Assembly: GCA_011390165.1 (NCBI GenBank)
Contig: JAABSV010000024.1
Location: 1 to 58,094, forward strand
Source of the DNA: Desulfobulbaceae bacterium
GTDB taxonomy: Bacteria; Desulfobacterota; Desulfobulbia; Desulfobulbales; Desulfocapsaceae
Direction of reading: 5' to 3'
Length of the DNA: 58,094 nt
Shown here: one piece after another, positions 17,309-26,516 of the stretch
How the letters are laid out: each line of letters begins with the position of its first letter
Position numbering within the stretch: position 1 is the stretch's first letter
Made by a program: the position numbers and the translations under genes
Notes under the pieces: generated by a model
Seen by the model: only the letters and a program-made list of their open reading frames with translations
Told to the model about the DNA's origin: nothing
Database searches by the model: none

Positions 17309-18814
17309 GTGATTTTTGATGCTATTATCAACGGTTTCTTCGGGGTTATGGCCCCGCTGAATCTGATTCTGGTTGTCGTGGGGACGACCATCGGCATGTT
17401 TGTAGGCGCCATGCCCGGCCTGTCGGCAACCATGGCCATCGCCCTGCTCCTCCCCCTCACCTACCCTCTGCCGACCGCCTCCGGCCTCAGCCTGCTCGCC
17501 TCGCTCTACATGGGGGCGATGTACGGCGGCTCCATCGCCGCCATTCTCCTGCGTACCCCGGGGACCCCGGCGGCGGCGGCGACCGTCCTCGATGGCTATC
17601 CCATGGCCCAGAAGGGGCAGGCCGGCAAGGCCCTTGGGGTCTCGCTGGTCTCCTCCTTCATCGGCGGGGTGATCAGCAGCGTGGCACTTTTGACCGTTGC
17701 CCCCATTCTCGGCCAGGTGGCCCTCAAGTTCGGCCCGGTGGAACTCTTTGCCGTCGCTGTCCTCGGCCTGACCATCATTGCCTCTCTCTCCCGGGGCTCG
17801 ACCATTCTCGGCCTCCTCTCCGGTGCCATCGGAGTCCTGGTGGCGATGGTCGGCATGGACAACATCACCGGCACACCGCGATTCACCTTCGGCAACATCA
17901 ATCTCTTCGGCGGGGTCTCCTTCATTGTCGCCCTGATCGGTATTTTTTCCGTGCCGCAGGCCATTCGCCTGATCGAAAAGAAAGAGACCGAGAGGAAGAC
18001 GGTGGTCAACAGCATCACCGACCGGATGTTGCCGACCTGGGCGGAGTTCCGGAAAATCTATGTCACCATAATCCGCTCCTCCTTTATCGGCATATTCACC
18101 GGCATCATCCCGGGAACGGGCGGTGACACCGCCTGCTGGTTCGGCTACAACGAGGCCAGGCGCTTCTCCAAGGACAAGGAGCAGTTCGGCAGTGGCTGCC
18201 CGGAAGGGGTCGCCGCCGCCGAAGCAGCCAATAACGCGGTGGTGGGTGGTTCCCTTATCCCGACAATATCACTGGGGATCCCAGGTAGTTCGGCAACTGC
18301 GGTGCTGATGGGTGGGTTGATGGTGCACGGGGTAATGCCCGGGCCGACCCTGATGACCGAATATGCCGACGTCACCTACACCTTGATCTGGGCGGTAATG
18401 CTGGCCAACTTTGCCATCCTTTTTGTCGGCCTGCTGTTGACCCGGCTCAGTATCCACGTCACCCGGGTGAAGGATTCGATCATGGCGCCGCTGATCATCG
18501 TCTTGTGCGTGATCGGCTCCTTTTCCATCAACAACAACATCTTCGACGTCTTTATCATGCTGGTCTTCGGGCTGCTCGGTTACATCATGGACCGATTGAG
18601 CATTCCGCCGGCACCATTGGTTGTCGGGTTGATCCTCGGCAATCTGCTCAATGTCAGTCTGCACCAGTCGCTGCTGATGAGCCACGGCAGCTGGACAATC
18701 TTCATCACCAGCCCGATCTCCGCCGCCCTCCTCGCCCTGGCGCTCTTCTCCATTTTGCAGAGTACGCCACTCTTTGCCTGGGTCCGTCGGAGCTGGCGGC
18801 GTAAATCCTCCTGA
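17309..18814 (+). CDS. TTT transporter 1 large membrane subunit (TctA)
   Basis: 501 residues from a GTG at 17309, with AGGAG 9 nt upstream. Multi-spanning, with the TctA signatures GAMPGLSATMAIALLLPLTY, SLYMGAMYGGSIAAILLRTP, GTPAAAATVLDGYPMAQKGQ and, in the second half, GIIPGTGGDTACWFGYNEAR and NAVVGGSLIPTISLGIPGS. It is the secondary-transport core in the inner membrane, driven by an ion gradient. The Na+-NQR elsewhere in the window could supply a sodium gradient, but which ion is used is not visible here. Confidence 0.93.
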   Translation: MIFDAIINGFFGVMAPLNLILVVVGTTIGMFVGAMPGLSATMAIALLLPLTYPLPTASGLSLLASLYMGAMYGGSIAAILLRTPGTPAAAATVLDGYPMAQKGQAGKALGVSLVSSFIGGVISSVALLTVAPILGQVALKFGPVELFAVAVLGLTIIASLSRGSTILGLLSGAIGVLVAMVGMDNITGTPRFTFGNINLFGGVSFIVALIGIFSVPQAIRLIEKKETERKTVVNSITDRMLPTWAEFRKIYVTIIRSSFIGIFTGIIPGTGGDTACWFGYNEARRFSKDKEQFGSGCPEGVAAAEAANNAVVGGSLIPTISLGIPGSSATAVLMGGLMVHGVMPGPTLMTEYADVTYTLIWAVMLANFAILFVGLLLTRLSIHVTRVKDSIMAPLIIVLCVIGSFSINNNIFDVFIMLVFGLLGYIMDRLSIPPAPLVVGLILGNLLNVSLHQSLLMSHGSWTIFITSPISAALLALALFSILQSTPLFAWVRRSWRRKSS

Positions 18815-18925
18815 GCAGCAGGGGGAGGGGAAGACGAGGGGTGTTCACGGATCTGATCGATGTCAGCGGCTGACGGCAGCCAGGCAGCTGCCGTCAGCCG
18901 GTTCAGCAGGAAAAGGAGAACGCGC

Positions 18926-20191
18926 ATGGCCTACCCGAAAATGGCGGTCGTTGAACAGCTTTTCGACCCGGAGCAAACCGAGGATATCGCCGGTACGGTT
19001 GCCGGCGAACTGGCGGCCCTGCAACTTGCCGACCGGCTGAAGAAGGGCGACTCGGTGGCCATCACCGGCGGCAGCCGTGGTATCGCCCATATCGACCTGA
19101 TCACCAGAACCATAGTTGACGAACTGAAAAAACTCGGCGCCAAGCCCTTCATCTTTCCAGCCATGGGCAGCCACGGTGGCGCCACCGCCGCCGGCCAGCT
19201 GCGGGTGCTTGCCAATCTCGGGATCAGCGAAGAGACCATGGGCTGCCCGATCAAGAGCGATATGGAACCGGCCCATCTCGGTGAGGCGGCGTTGGGCTAT
19301 CCTCTGTACGTCGACCGGCATGCCATGGCCGCCGACCACATCGTCGTGGTCAACCGGATCAAGGCCCACACCAAATTCACCGGCCCGGTGGAGAGTGGCC
19401 TGATGAAGATGATGGCCATCGGCATGGGCAAGCAGAAGGGGGCCTCCTTTTACCACCAGGCGGCGGTCCGCCTGACCTTCCAGAAGATTGTCGAGACGGT
19501 CGGTGTCGAGGTGATGAAGCGCTGTCCCATTCTCTTCGGCCTCGGGGTAGTGGAAAATGCCTTCCACGAGACCTGCCGGATCCGGGCCTTTCTGCCGGCC
19601 GATCTGCTCGCCGGGGAAATGGCGCTGCTGGTCATTGCCAAGGAGCGGATGGCCCAGCTCCCCTTTGCCGAGATCGATCTGCTCATTGTCGATCAGATCG
19701 GCAAGGATATCTCCGGCACCGGCATGGATACCAACGTCACCGGCCGTAACCGCGATCTGCTTGGTGATTTCACCACCAGACCGCGGGTCAAGCGGGTCTT
19801 TGTCCGCGACCTGACCGCCAAGAGTGAGGGCAACGCCATCGGCATCGGCCTGGCCGATTTCACCACCACCCGCCTGGTGGAGAAGATGGACCGGCAGAAG
19901 ACCTGGATGAACGCGCTCACCGGTATCAGCCCCGAGAAGGGGGCGATCCCGATCCACTACGACAGCGACCGGGAGGTGCTTTCCGCCTCTTTTCAGACCA
20001 TCGGCGATACCCCTGCCGAGCGGGCACGGGTGGTGCATATCAAGAGTACCCTCGATGTCCACCGGATTTCCGTATCGCACGCCTATGCCGACGAGGTTGC
20101 CGACAACCCGGCTCTGCACCTGCTCACCGACTGGCAGCAACCGGCCTTTGACCCGGCGGGCAATATTGTCGACCCCTTTGCCGGGCTCTGA
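18926..20191 (+). CDS. LarA-like protein, probable nickel-pincer-cofactor-dependent isomerase
   Basis: 421 residues from the ATG at 18926, with AAGGAG 9 nt upstream. It resembles the LarA (DUF2088) superfamily. The pattern [17 protein letters not shown] (about 142-158) is followed by Lys161 in LMKMMAIG and His177 in FYHQ; the 16-residue Lys-His spacing equals LarA Lys184-His200, the pincer-bearing and Ni-binding residues. GSRGI (49-53) and GSHGG (82-86) stand where LarA has its N-terminal catalytic loops. Family knowledge: these enzymes racemise or epimerise 2-hydroxy acids. Next to a hydroxy-acid importer this fits well. The cofactor genes larB, larC and larE are not in the window. Substrate is inferred only as an alpha-hydroxy acid. 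Confidence 0.75.
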   Translation: MAYPKMAVVEQLFDPEQTEDIAGTVAGELAALQLADRLKKGDSVAITGGSRGIAHIDLITRTIVDELKKLGAKPFIFPAMGSHGGATAAGQLRVLANLGISEETMGCPIKSDMEPAHLGEAALGYPLYVDRHAMAADHIVVVNRIKAHTKFTGPVESGLMKMMAIGMGKQKGASFYHQAAVRLTFQKIVETVGVEVMKRCPILFGLGVVENAFHETCRIRAFLPADLLAGEMALLVIAKERMAQLPFAEIDLLIVDQIGKDISGTGMDTNVTGRNRDLLGDFTTRPRVKRVFVRDLTAKSEGNAIGIGLADFTTTRLVEKMDRQKTWMNALTGISPEKGAIPIHYDSDREVLSASFQTIGDTPAERARVVHIKSTLDVHRISVSHAYADEVADNPALHLLTDWQQPAFDPAGNIVDPFAGL

Positions 20192-20250
20192 GAGCGGCAA
20201 CGGCCTGGTTCGATCAGCTGGTTGTACAACCCCTGTCTCAAGGAGAAGAC

Positions 20251-21927
20251 ATGTCCTCCCGGAACCCCGAGAACAGCCATAGAGGCAAGGCGGAAGATAT
20301 CACCGAGGCCTATTATCGTGGCCTGATGCATTCGGTGGGCTACCGCCGCAAGGACCTCGACAAACCGCAGATTGCCATCGTCAACTCCTGGACCGAGGTC
20401 AACCCCGGCCATGAACCGCTGCGAAAACTGGCCGAGCGGGTCAAGGAGGGGGTCTGGGCCGCTGGTGGCTGTCCCGGCGAGTTCAACGTGCCGGCCCCCT
20501 GCGACGGCATCGCCCAAGGGGCCGGGATGCACTACATCCTGCCCCAGCGCGACCTCATTGCCGCCTCCATCGAGGCGATGGTCCAGGCGCACGGTTTTGA
20601 AGGGGTGGTGATGCTCGGCTCGTGCGACAAGATTCTGCCGGGGATGCTGATGGCCGCCGTCCGGCTCAACCTGCCCACCCTCTTTCTCACCGCCGGGGCG
20701 ATGATGCCCTGCCGGCTGGACAATGGCCGCACCGTGGTCACCCCCGACCTGAAGGAGGCCATCGGCACCCGCCGGAAAGGGGAGATCAGCCAGGAGACCT
20801 TTCTTGACTGGCAGGAGAAATTCTGCGCCTCATCGGGGACCTGTTCGATGATGGGCACGGCCAATACCATGGGCTGCTTTCTCGAGGCGACCGGATTGGC
20901 CCCCTTCGGTTCGGCCACCATGCAGGCCCATGATGCCGGCAAGGTCCGCCAGGCCCGGGACGTCGGCGAGCGCATCGTCGAACTGGTGCAGCATGGCGGC
21001 AGCTTTCTTGACTATTTTTCTAAAGAGAATCTGGAAAATGGCATCCGTTATATCTCCGCCTCCGGTGCCTCCACCAACGCCATCCTCCACCTGCTGGCCT
21101 GCAGTTCGCTGATGGGCCTCGATATGGACCTGGCCGAGTTTGACCGGGTGCAGTCTTCGGTACCGGTGGTGGCCAAATTCAAGCCTTCCGCCCCCTTCAC
21201 CATCAGCGACTACCACCAGGCCGGCGGTGTGCCGGCCCTGCTGGCGGCGATCAGAGAGTACCTGCATCTCGACATCACCCTGCCCATGGGCGGCCGGCTC
21301 GGCGATATTCTCGCCAAAGGGGAGGTGGCGACCGCCGCCGATATCATCCACCCAGCGGCGAATCCCCTCGAGAAAAACGGCTGTTACGCCATCCTCAGGG
21401 GAAACCTGGCGCCGCTTGGCGCCGTCGCCAAAAAGACCGGCATCGAGCCATCGATGCTGGTCCATCGCGGGCCGGCGGTGGTTTTCTCTTCCGAGGAGGA
21501 TGTCCGCCGCTTTCTGCTTGAGCGGACGGTGGAAAAAGGCTCGGTCCTCGTTGTCCGGCATGAGGGACCGAAGGGCGGGCCGGGAATGCGCGAGCTGTCG
21601 ATCCCGGCGGCGATGCTCGTCGGCATGGGTCTGCACACCTCGGTGGCGATGGTCACCGACGGCCGCTTTTCCGGGGCTACTCGCGGTCCCTGTGTCGGCC
21701 ATGTCACCCCCGAGGCCTGGGAGGGGGGACCGATTGCCTATGTCCGGGACGGCGACCTCATCGACATCAACATTCCCGAGGGGCGAATCGAGCTGCTGGT
21801 CTCCGAGGAGGAGATGCAGCGGCGGCTGGCCGAGGGGCTGGTCCGTCCCGACCACCCCGCCCCCGGGCTGCTTGCCGCCTACCGCAAGACCGTCGGTGGC
21901 GCCGAGGCCGGGGCCGTCTGGCTGTAA
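20251..21927 (+). CDS. IlvD/Edd-family dehydratase (sugar-acid or dihydroxy-acid)
   Basis: 558 residues. Motifs are [38 protein letters not shown] (Cys125), [15 protein letters not shown] (Cys198) and, near the end, [17 protein letters not shown], all typical of Fe-S dehydratases of this family. Gly is present where [2Fe-2S] members have a third Cys (NPGH instead of NPCH), as in many other bacterial homologues. They convert 2,3-dihydroxy acids or aldonates to 2-keto-3-deoxy acids. No branched-chain amino-acid genes are nearby, so a catabolic sugar-acid role fits the neighbours better than valine synthesis. Confidence 0.87.
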   Translation: MSSRNPENSHRGKAEDITEAYYRGLMHSVGYRRKDLDKPQIAIVNSWTEVNPGHEPLRKLAERVKEGVWAAGGCPGEFNVPAPCDGIAQGAGMHYILPQRDLIAASIEAMVQAHGFEGVVMLGSCDKILPGMLMAAVRLNLPTLFLTAGAMMPCRLDNGRTVVTPDLKEAIGTRRKGEISQETFLDWQEKFCASSGTCSMMGTANTMGCFLEATGLAPFGSATMQAHDAGKVRQARDVGERIVELVQHGGSFLDYFSKENLENGIRYISASGASTNAILHLLACSSLMGLDMDLAEFDRVQSSVPVVAKFKPSAPFTISDYHQAGGVPALLAAIREYLHLDITLPMGGRLGDILAKGEVATAADIIHPAANPLEKNGCYAILRGNLAPLGAVAKKTGIEPSMLVHRGPAVVFSSEEDVRRFLLERTVEKGSVLVVRHEGPKGGPGMRELSIPAAMLVGMGLHTSVAMVTDGRFSGATRGPCVGHVTPEAWEGGPIAYVRDGDLIDINIPEGRIELLVSEEEMQRRLAEGLVRPDHPAPGLLAAYRKTVGGAEAGAVWL

Positions 21928-22019
21928 GCACCCCTGCCGGGATGTCTGCACGCCCACTTTGCCCCGTAAACCTTTTCAGCCTATTTCACCCTATATCACC
22001 CTTTAACAGGTAATGGACA

Positions 22020-23051
22020 GTGGCATCGCACGTCATTCTCTACAGTACCATCCCAGCCGATCTGCAGGCCCAACTGGCTGAAAAGAGCAACCTGACCGTG
22101 GTGGACGCTCTGCGGGGGGGGAGGGACGCCGAGGTCCGGGCGGCGCTGGCTGTTGCCGAAGGGATGATCGGTGTCAACGAGAAAGTTGACACTAGCATTC
22201 TCGATCTGGCACCTCAACTTCGCGTCCTGTCGACAATCTCGGTTGGCTATGATGCCTTTGATGTGGCCGAATTGACCAGGCGGGGTATCCTCTTGCTGCA
22301 TACCCCGGATGTGCTCACCGAAACCACCGCCGACATGATCCTTCTGCTGATGCTCGGGGTGGCCCGCCGGGCCACCGAACTGCTTGAACTGATGCGGCAG
22401 GGGAGGTGGCGAAGCCGCATCGGTCCTGACCTCTACGGCACCGATCTGTACGGCAAAAAGGTGGGCATCCTGGGGATGGGCCGGATCGGCCGGGCCGTGG
22501 CCAGGCGCTGCCATGCCGGTTTTGCCATGGAGGTTCTCTATTGCAGCAGGTCGGCCAGTCCTGGCGCTGAAGAGGCCTACCGGGCACGGCGCTGTTCCTT
22601 GGGCGAACTCCTCGCCGAGGCCGATTTTGTCTGCCTCACCCTGCCCCTGAACGAAAAGACCAGAAATTTGATTGGCCGAAAAGAGCTGGCGACGATGCGG
22701 CCGGAGGCCTTTCTGATCAACGGTGGCCGCGGCCAGGTGGTGGACGAGGAGGCGCTCATTGAAGCGCTGCAGCAGGGCACCATTGCCGGAGCCGGACTCG
22801 ATGTCTACCAACGGGAGCCACTGCCCGCTGATTCGCCCCTCCTCCGCCTGACCAATCTCTTCACCCTGCCCCATGCCGGCTCGGCCACCCGGGAAACCCG
22901 GCACGCCATGGCCCGGGTGGCGGTGGAAAACCTCCTGGCGGCACTGGCCGGCAGGGCGAAGACCAACCTGGTCAACCCCGAGGTACTTGGGCCGGCCTCC
23001 GGTTGCCCGGCAAATGGTTGCTCGGCAAAAGGTTGCCCGGCAAAAGATTGA
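22020..23051 (+). CDS. D-2-hydroxyacid dehydrogenase, GhrB/TkrA-like
   Basis: 343 residues from a GTG at 22020 (AACAGG upstream; the ATG at 22013 is in another frame). The NAD(P) fold is VGILGMGRIGRAVARR. The catalytic Arg is in NGGRGQVVDEEAL, a Glu lies near YQREPL, and the His is in LPHAGSATRETR, all typical of D-2-hydroxyacid dehydrogenases. LSTISVGYDAFDV matches the glyoxylate/2-ketoaldonate reductase branch. It would interconvert 2-keto and 2-hydroxy acids in the pathway. The last ~15 residues are an unusual Cys-rich tail made by a threefold 15-bp repeat. Confidence 0.88.
   Translation: MASHVILYSTIPADLQAQLAEKSNLTVVDALRGGRDAEVRAALAVAEGMIGVNEKVDTSILDLAPQLRVLSTISVGYDAFDVAELTRRGILLLHTPDVLTETTADMILLLMLGVARRATELLELMRQGRWRSRIGPDLYGTDLYGKKVGILGMGRIGRAVARRCHAGFAMEVLYCSRSASPGAEEAYRARRCSLGELLAEADFVCLTLPLNEKTRNLIGRKELATMRPEAFLINGGRGQVVDEEALIEALQQGTIAGAGLDVYQREPLPADSPLLRLTNLFTLPHAGSATRETRHAMARVAVENLLAALAGRAKTNLVNPEVLGPASGCPANGCSAKGCPAKD
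23001..23045 (+). repeat. three 15-bp tandem repeats in the 3' end of the dehydrogenase gene
   Basis: Units GGTTGCCCGGCAAAT, GGTTGCTCGGCAAAA and GGTTGCCCGGCAAAA start at 23001, 23016 and 23031. They encode G-C-P/S-A-N/K-type pentapeptides, giving a Cys-repeating tail outside the conserved fold. Confidence 0.85.
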
Positions 23052-23052
23052 G

Positions 23053-23070
23053 CGGGGGCCTTGTCCCCCG
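23053..23070 (+). terminator. short GC hairpin after the dehydrogenase gene
   Basis: A 6-bp stem (CGGGGG with CCCCCG) and 6-nt loop lie two bases after the stop codon, followed by a pyrimidine stretch without a clean T-run. It may mark the end of block 1. Confidence 0.4.
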
Positions 23071-23270
23071 TCTCTCTATTTCACCCTCCCAGTCCGCCCC
23101 CTGACCGGAAGGCTCCCCGCCCAGCCATCAGCGTAATACGCCAGCCTCTGCCCTACGACCAGAATTCTCCCAACCAACCACTCCTGCCCTCACCATGCAG
23201 CCGGCAAACTGGTGCCGAGGTGTGAACACCTCTGGTACGGAATGGGCAGCTGTCAAGAAAGACGGAAATA

Positions 23271-23295
23271 TTGGTAATACCGGTCTGACCAATTT
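23271..23295. promoter_or_regulatory. FadR-type operator-like repeat, copy 1
   Basis: TTGGTAATACCGGT then CTGACCAATTT. The ACCGGTCTGACCAATT part reads on the other strand as AATTGGTCAGACCGGT, close to the TGGTCnGACCA pattern of FadR/LldR/PdhR-type GntR regulators. An almost identical site starts exactly 160 bp downstream. It lies in the 647-bp gap before block 2. A FadR-type regulator is encoded at 24567. Confidence 0.55.
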
Positions 23296-23430
23296 TACCT
23301 ACCAGGGCACTGATTTTTCAGCTAAAATTACCACCAATGGAGCAGAAAAAGCACGAAATGTCGGCGAGTAAGATACATTTATCGCTTGACAGCAAGGGCT
23401 CACTCCTCTAGGCTGGTTGCAATGGCAATA

Positions 23431-23455
23431 CTGGTAATACCGGTAAGACCAATTA
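23431..23455. promoter_or_regulatory. FadR-type operator-like repeat, copy 2
   Basis: CTGGTAATACCGGT then AAGACCAATTA, differing from copy 1 at four of 25 positions. A TTGACA at 23386-23391 with a weak -10 (TAGGCT at 23409) lies just upstream, so a regulator bound here would sit downstream of a possible promoter. A further half site (GACCAATTG) appears near 23612. An 8-bp inverted repeat TCTCTATC/GATAGAGA lies at 23623-23642. Confidence 0.55.
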
Positions 23456-23459
23456 GTGG

Positions 23460-23603
23460 CCGTTCACCAGTACCACATTTTGCCCGGCCAGGTTGCCGGA
23501 GAGCGTCAACTCTAACTCGGCTGCATGCCTGAACGGACCTGGGGAGCACTGGATGAACAGGTACAGATCCCGGTTCAGCAAGCCATTTGCCGCCTACCGG
23601 TGA
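23460..23603 (-). repeat. inverted-repeat element family 2, full copy (reverse orientation)
   Basis: It starts CCGTTCACCAGTACC, five bases after operator copy 2, and ends CCTACCGGTGAG near 23603. The interior TGCCTGAACGGACCTGGGGAG and GATGAACAGGTACAG match the family-2 copy at 34928. Somewhat more diverged than the others. Confidence 0.7.
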
Positions 23604-23698
23604 GCCATTATGACCAATTGTCTCTCTATCTCTAGATAGAGACGACAAACAGACCGATCATCAGCAGTCAACCCACTCACAATCGCGGAGGAGAGAAG

Positions 23699-24526
23699 AT
23701 GAAACTTTGTTTCAACGCCGGGCCGGAACCGATGGAAGAGTATTTCCCTTTTGCCCATGAAAACGGTTTCCCCTGGATGGAGCTGAGCTGCAACAACCCC
23801 AACAACTTTCTCAACAAATGGGATGCCAAACGGGTTGATGGGATCAAGCGGCTGCGGGACAAGTTCGGCCTGCGCTACGGCCTGCACTCCGCCTCCTTCG
23901 TCAACGCCGCCGAGATCGAGCCGACCGTCAGGGTGGCCGTCCAGCGCCATCTACTCGATTATGTGCAGCTTGCCCATGATATGGAGGCAGAATATGTCGT
24001 TCTGCACTTCGGCTACCATTTCAGCCTCTTCATGGATGAGGTCTTCCGCTGCCTGATCGATACCTACCGGCCGGTGGTTGAACTGGCGGAAAAATACCAG
24101 TTGCCCATCGGCATCGAAAACATGAATAAAATGCACGATGACTGTGAAGTGGCCTACCTGGGGGTGACCCCGGAGGAGTTGTCCCGCGTCCTCGATGCCA
24201 TCCCCAGCAAATATTTTGGCCTGACCCTCGATATCGCCCACGCCAGTCTGCTGCCGGGTGGCGTCGAGCCGTTCATCAGCAAGTTTGCCGGACGGATTGT
24301 CAGCACCCATGTCAGCGACAACGATCTTATTCTCGACCACCATATGCCGGTGGGAGAGGGCAAGATCGATTTCAAGGCCGTCTTCAAGAGACTGCTTGAC
24401 GTTGATTTTACCGGTACCCTGAATATCGAACTGCCCCGCAGCAATGCCGACCGGCTGTTGAGCAAGAAGCGTCTGGAGCCGATTCTGGCCGAGTTGGGAG
24501 TACTGGAGAGGGCCTTGTCGGCCTGA
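23699..24526 (+). CDS. sugar phosphate isomerase/epimerase-like TIM-barrel protein
   Basis: 275 residues with a strong SD (GGAGGAGAG). AP-endonuclease-2/xylose-isomerase-like barrel: the metal-site strands show VVLHFGYHF, GIENMN, LTLDIAHAS, STHVSDND and DHHMPVGEGKIDF, ending with Glu in LNIELPR. Proteins of this family isomerise or epimerise keto-sugars, hydroxypyruvate or inositol derivatives with a divalent metal. It is the first gene of block 2 and precedes the FadR-type regulator by 40 bp, so it is probably co-transcribed with it. The specific substrate is not recognisable. Confidence 0.82.
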   Translation: MKLCFNAGPEPMEEYFPFAHENGFPWMELSCNNPNNFLNKWDAKRVDGIKRLRDKFGLRYGLHSASFVNAAEIEPTVRVAVQRHLLDYVQLAHDMEAEYVVLHFGYHFSLFMDEVFRCLIDTYRPVVELAEKYQLPIGIENMNKMHDDCEVAYLGVTPEELSRVLDAIPSKYFGLTLDIAHASLLPGGVEPFISKFAGRIVSTHVSDNDLILDHHMPVGEGKIDFKAVFKRLLDVDFTGTLNIELPRSNADRLLSKKRLEPILAELGVLERALSA

Positions 24527-24566
24527 TTGGCACACCCTTACCGAGTCAGTTGAGAAAAGGTTGAAC

Positions 24567-25322
24567 ATGACACCGTTTGATAAGATGAACCAGGCCAGTT
24601 TCAAGAGCAAGGGGGCGATGATTGCCGAAGAGCTCCTGGCCAAAATCAAGTCCGGCGAGTATGCCTCAGGTGGTCGCCTCCCCTCCGAGCGGCTCATTTC
24701 CGAGCAGATGGGGGTCAGTCGCCCCTCGGTCCGTGAGGCGATAAGCGCCCTGCAAATAGTTGGTATCATTAAAAGTCGTCCAGGTGATGGGTCTTATATT
24801 GCCGACTACCAGCAAAACGAAGGCCTTGCCCAGCAGGTGAAGAAAATCATGGAGGAGAGCGACAGCCCCTATGAGATTCTTCAGGCGCGCATGGCGATGG
24901 AGACCGGTGCCATCCGTCTGGCCATAAAAGAGGCCACCGACGACGATATCGATAACATCCGCAAGGTCTGGGAAGAGAGGAGCCGGCGAGGCCTGGCCGG
25001 TGACTACCAGGCCTATATCCACATGGGCAAGGAGCTGCACCTCTCCATTGCCAGGGCAACCCAGAACCGGATCATCATTGCTGTGGTTGATCGGCTTCTC
25101 AACGTCACCGACCAGCCGTTGTGGCAGAACATGCGCCGGGACTACTACGAGAGCGACCCAACGCGGATCGGCCATATGTTGGCGGTCCACGACCGGATCG
25201 TCAACGCTATCCAGGCCCGTGATTCACGTGAGGCAATACTTGCCCTTGAAGATGATTTTAATAGTGTTATTAAGCAGTTATATAATCTAGACAGAGATCG
25301 GGAAGAAAGCGGTAGAGGGTAG
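24567..25322 (+). CDS. GntR-family transcriptional regulator (FadR-type FCD), island regulator 2
   Basis: 251 residues from the ATG at 24567 (AAAAGG upstream; a TTG at 24561 is the alternative). Winged helix: GRLPSERLISEQMGVSRPSV followed by REAISALQIVGII and SRPGDGSYI. The FCD domain spans about 95-235, with likely effector-site residues in ARMAMETGAIRL, GKELHLSIARATQN and VHDRIVNAIQ. It is only distantly similar to regulator 1. It sits between the isomerase-like gene and TTT transporter 2. The two TGGT/ACCA-rich repeats at 23271 and 23431 are candidate binding sites. Confidence 0.88.
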   Translation: MTPFDKMNQASFKSKGAMIAEELLAKIKSGEYASGGRLPSERLISEQMGVSRPSVREAISALQIVGIIKSRPGDGSYIADYQQNEGLAQQVKKIMEESDSPYEILQARMAMETGAIRLAIKEATDDDIDNIRKVWEERSRRGLAGDYQAYIHMGKELHLSIARATQNRIIIAVVDRLLNVTDQPLWQNMRRDYYESDPTRIGHMLAVHDRIVNAIQARDSREAILALEDDFNSVIKQLYNLDRDREESGRG

Positions 25323-25420
25323 GCATGGGGGCAGGGTGGAACGATTCGCCTTGCCATAAGAACGGCAGGTTGGCTGGCAGTACAAATCTGTCTTTCACTA
25401 ATCCGTACAAGGAGAAAGGA

Positions 25421-26392
25421 ATGAAGAACATCAAATGGAGCATGCTGGCACTGGCGGCTTGTGGACTTTTGTGGCAGTCGGCAACGACGGTTCAGGCCGA
25501 AGAGTTTCCCAGCAAACAGATCAACTGGTACATCCACTCTTCGGCCGGCGGCGGCACAGACATCTTCACCCGCACGGTTTCCGCCGAACTGAGGGAGAAA
25601 CTGGGGGTTCCCATCGTCGTCAGTTCGATGAGCGGCGGCTCCGGTGCCCGCATGCTCAACTACATGATGGAGCAGCCCGCCGATGGCTACACCATCGTTT
25701 CCCTGACCAACTCCAACCTGGCGACGATGGCCAGGAGGAACACCGAAGCCCAGCGTGAAGATCTGGTCGGCATCGCCAGAGGCTGCTACGACCCGCAGGC
25801 CCTGATGATCGCCCCCAGCGTCGCCAAGTACAAGAACATCGACGAGATCATAGCGGCCGCCAAGGCCAACCCCGGCAAGGTCAAGGTCGGCATCACCCAT
25901 GTCGCCAGCGTTGACCATGTGGCGGCATACCTGTTCAGCAAGGCGGCCGGCCTGCAGTTGGAGTATGTCCCCTTCTCGGGAGGTGGTGAAATAGTCGTGG
26001 CCCTGCTCGGTGGGGTGATTGATGCCGGTGTGCTCAACCCGAGCGAGGTGATGGGCCAGGTCGAGGCGGGCAACCTTACCGCCGCGGTTCTCTTTGTCCA
26101 GGAGAGGTTGAAGGATTTCCCCGATGCCCCGACCGCCAAGGAACTGGGCTACGATGTGGAAATGAATACCTGGCGAGGAATTGCCGTCAAGAAAGGCACC
26201 CCGGAGCCGATTGTCAAGAAGATCCGCGATGCGGTTGCTGAGATTATGCAGGGCGAAAAATACCAGAAGTATCTTGCCGACAACTCCATGGGTCCGGAGA
26301 GCGTGATGAGCGGCGAGCAGTGGGATGCCTTCATGGATGCCGAATGGCCTCTGTGGAAGGAAATCATGACTGAACTGGGCTACCGGAAGTAG
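25421..26392 (+). CDS. TTT transporter 2 substrate-binding protein (TctC/Bug family)
   Basis: 323 residues from the ATG at 25421 (AAGGAGAAAGGA upstream). The signal peptide ends TTVQA, followed by EEFPSKQINWYIHSSAGGGTD. Later motifs are MSGGSGARMLNYMMEQ and TAKELGYDVEMNTWRG. It is clearly a paralogue of the first TctC but strongly diverged in the ligand region, so the two TTT systems probably take different acids. A G-run/C-run hairpin follows before tctB. Confidence 0.9.
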   Translation: MKNIKWSMLALAACGLLWQSATTVQAEEFPSKQINWYIHSSAGGGTDIFTRTVSAELREKLGVPIVVSSMSGGSGARMLNYMMEQPADGYTIVSLTNSNLATMARRNTEAQREDLVGIARGCYDPQALMIAPSVAKYKNIDEIIAAAKANPGKVKVGITHVASVDHVAAYLFSKAAGLQLEYVPFSGGGEIVVALLGGVIDAGVLNPSEVMGQVEAGNLTAAVLFVQERLKDFPDAPTAKELGYDVEMNTWRGIAVKKGTPEPIVKKIRDAVAEIMQGEKYQKYLADNSMGPESVMSGEQWDAFMDAEWPLWKEIMTELGYRK

Positions 26393-26413
26393 GGCCTCGC
26401 GAAAGAGGGTAAA

Positions 26414-26434
26414 GGGGGGGCTATGCGCCCCCCC
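26414..26434 (+). other. GC hairpin between tctC and tctB (block 2)
   Basis: Seven G (26414-26420) pair with seven C (26428-26434) around a 7-nt loop. No T-run follows, so it may stabilise the tctC transcript 3' end or slow read-through into the membrane subunits. Confidence 0.5.
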
Positions 26435-26516
26435 ACTCTCGCCCGCTCCCGCCTACTCCAGGCAACTTCAACCGGAGGGTGAGCAGGCGCAAATCTGTAC
26501 GCAAAGGGTTGCAGCA

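Noticed and set aside
18863..20200. A 445-codon minus-strand frame opposite the LarA-like gene
   Set aside because: Mirror of the codon pattern of the real gene; no motif and no ribosome binding site.
20251..21927. Naming the IlvD/Edd protein as IlvD of valine/isoleucine synthesis
   Set aside because: Family motifs fit several dehydratases, and the neighbours are sugar-acid catabolic genes, not ilvBNC or leu genes.
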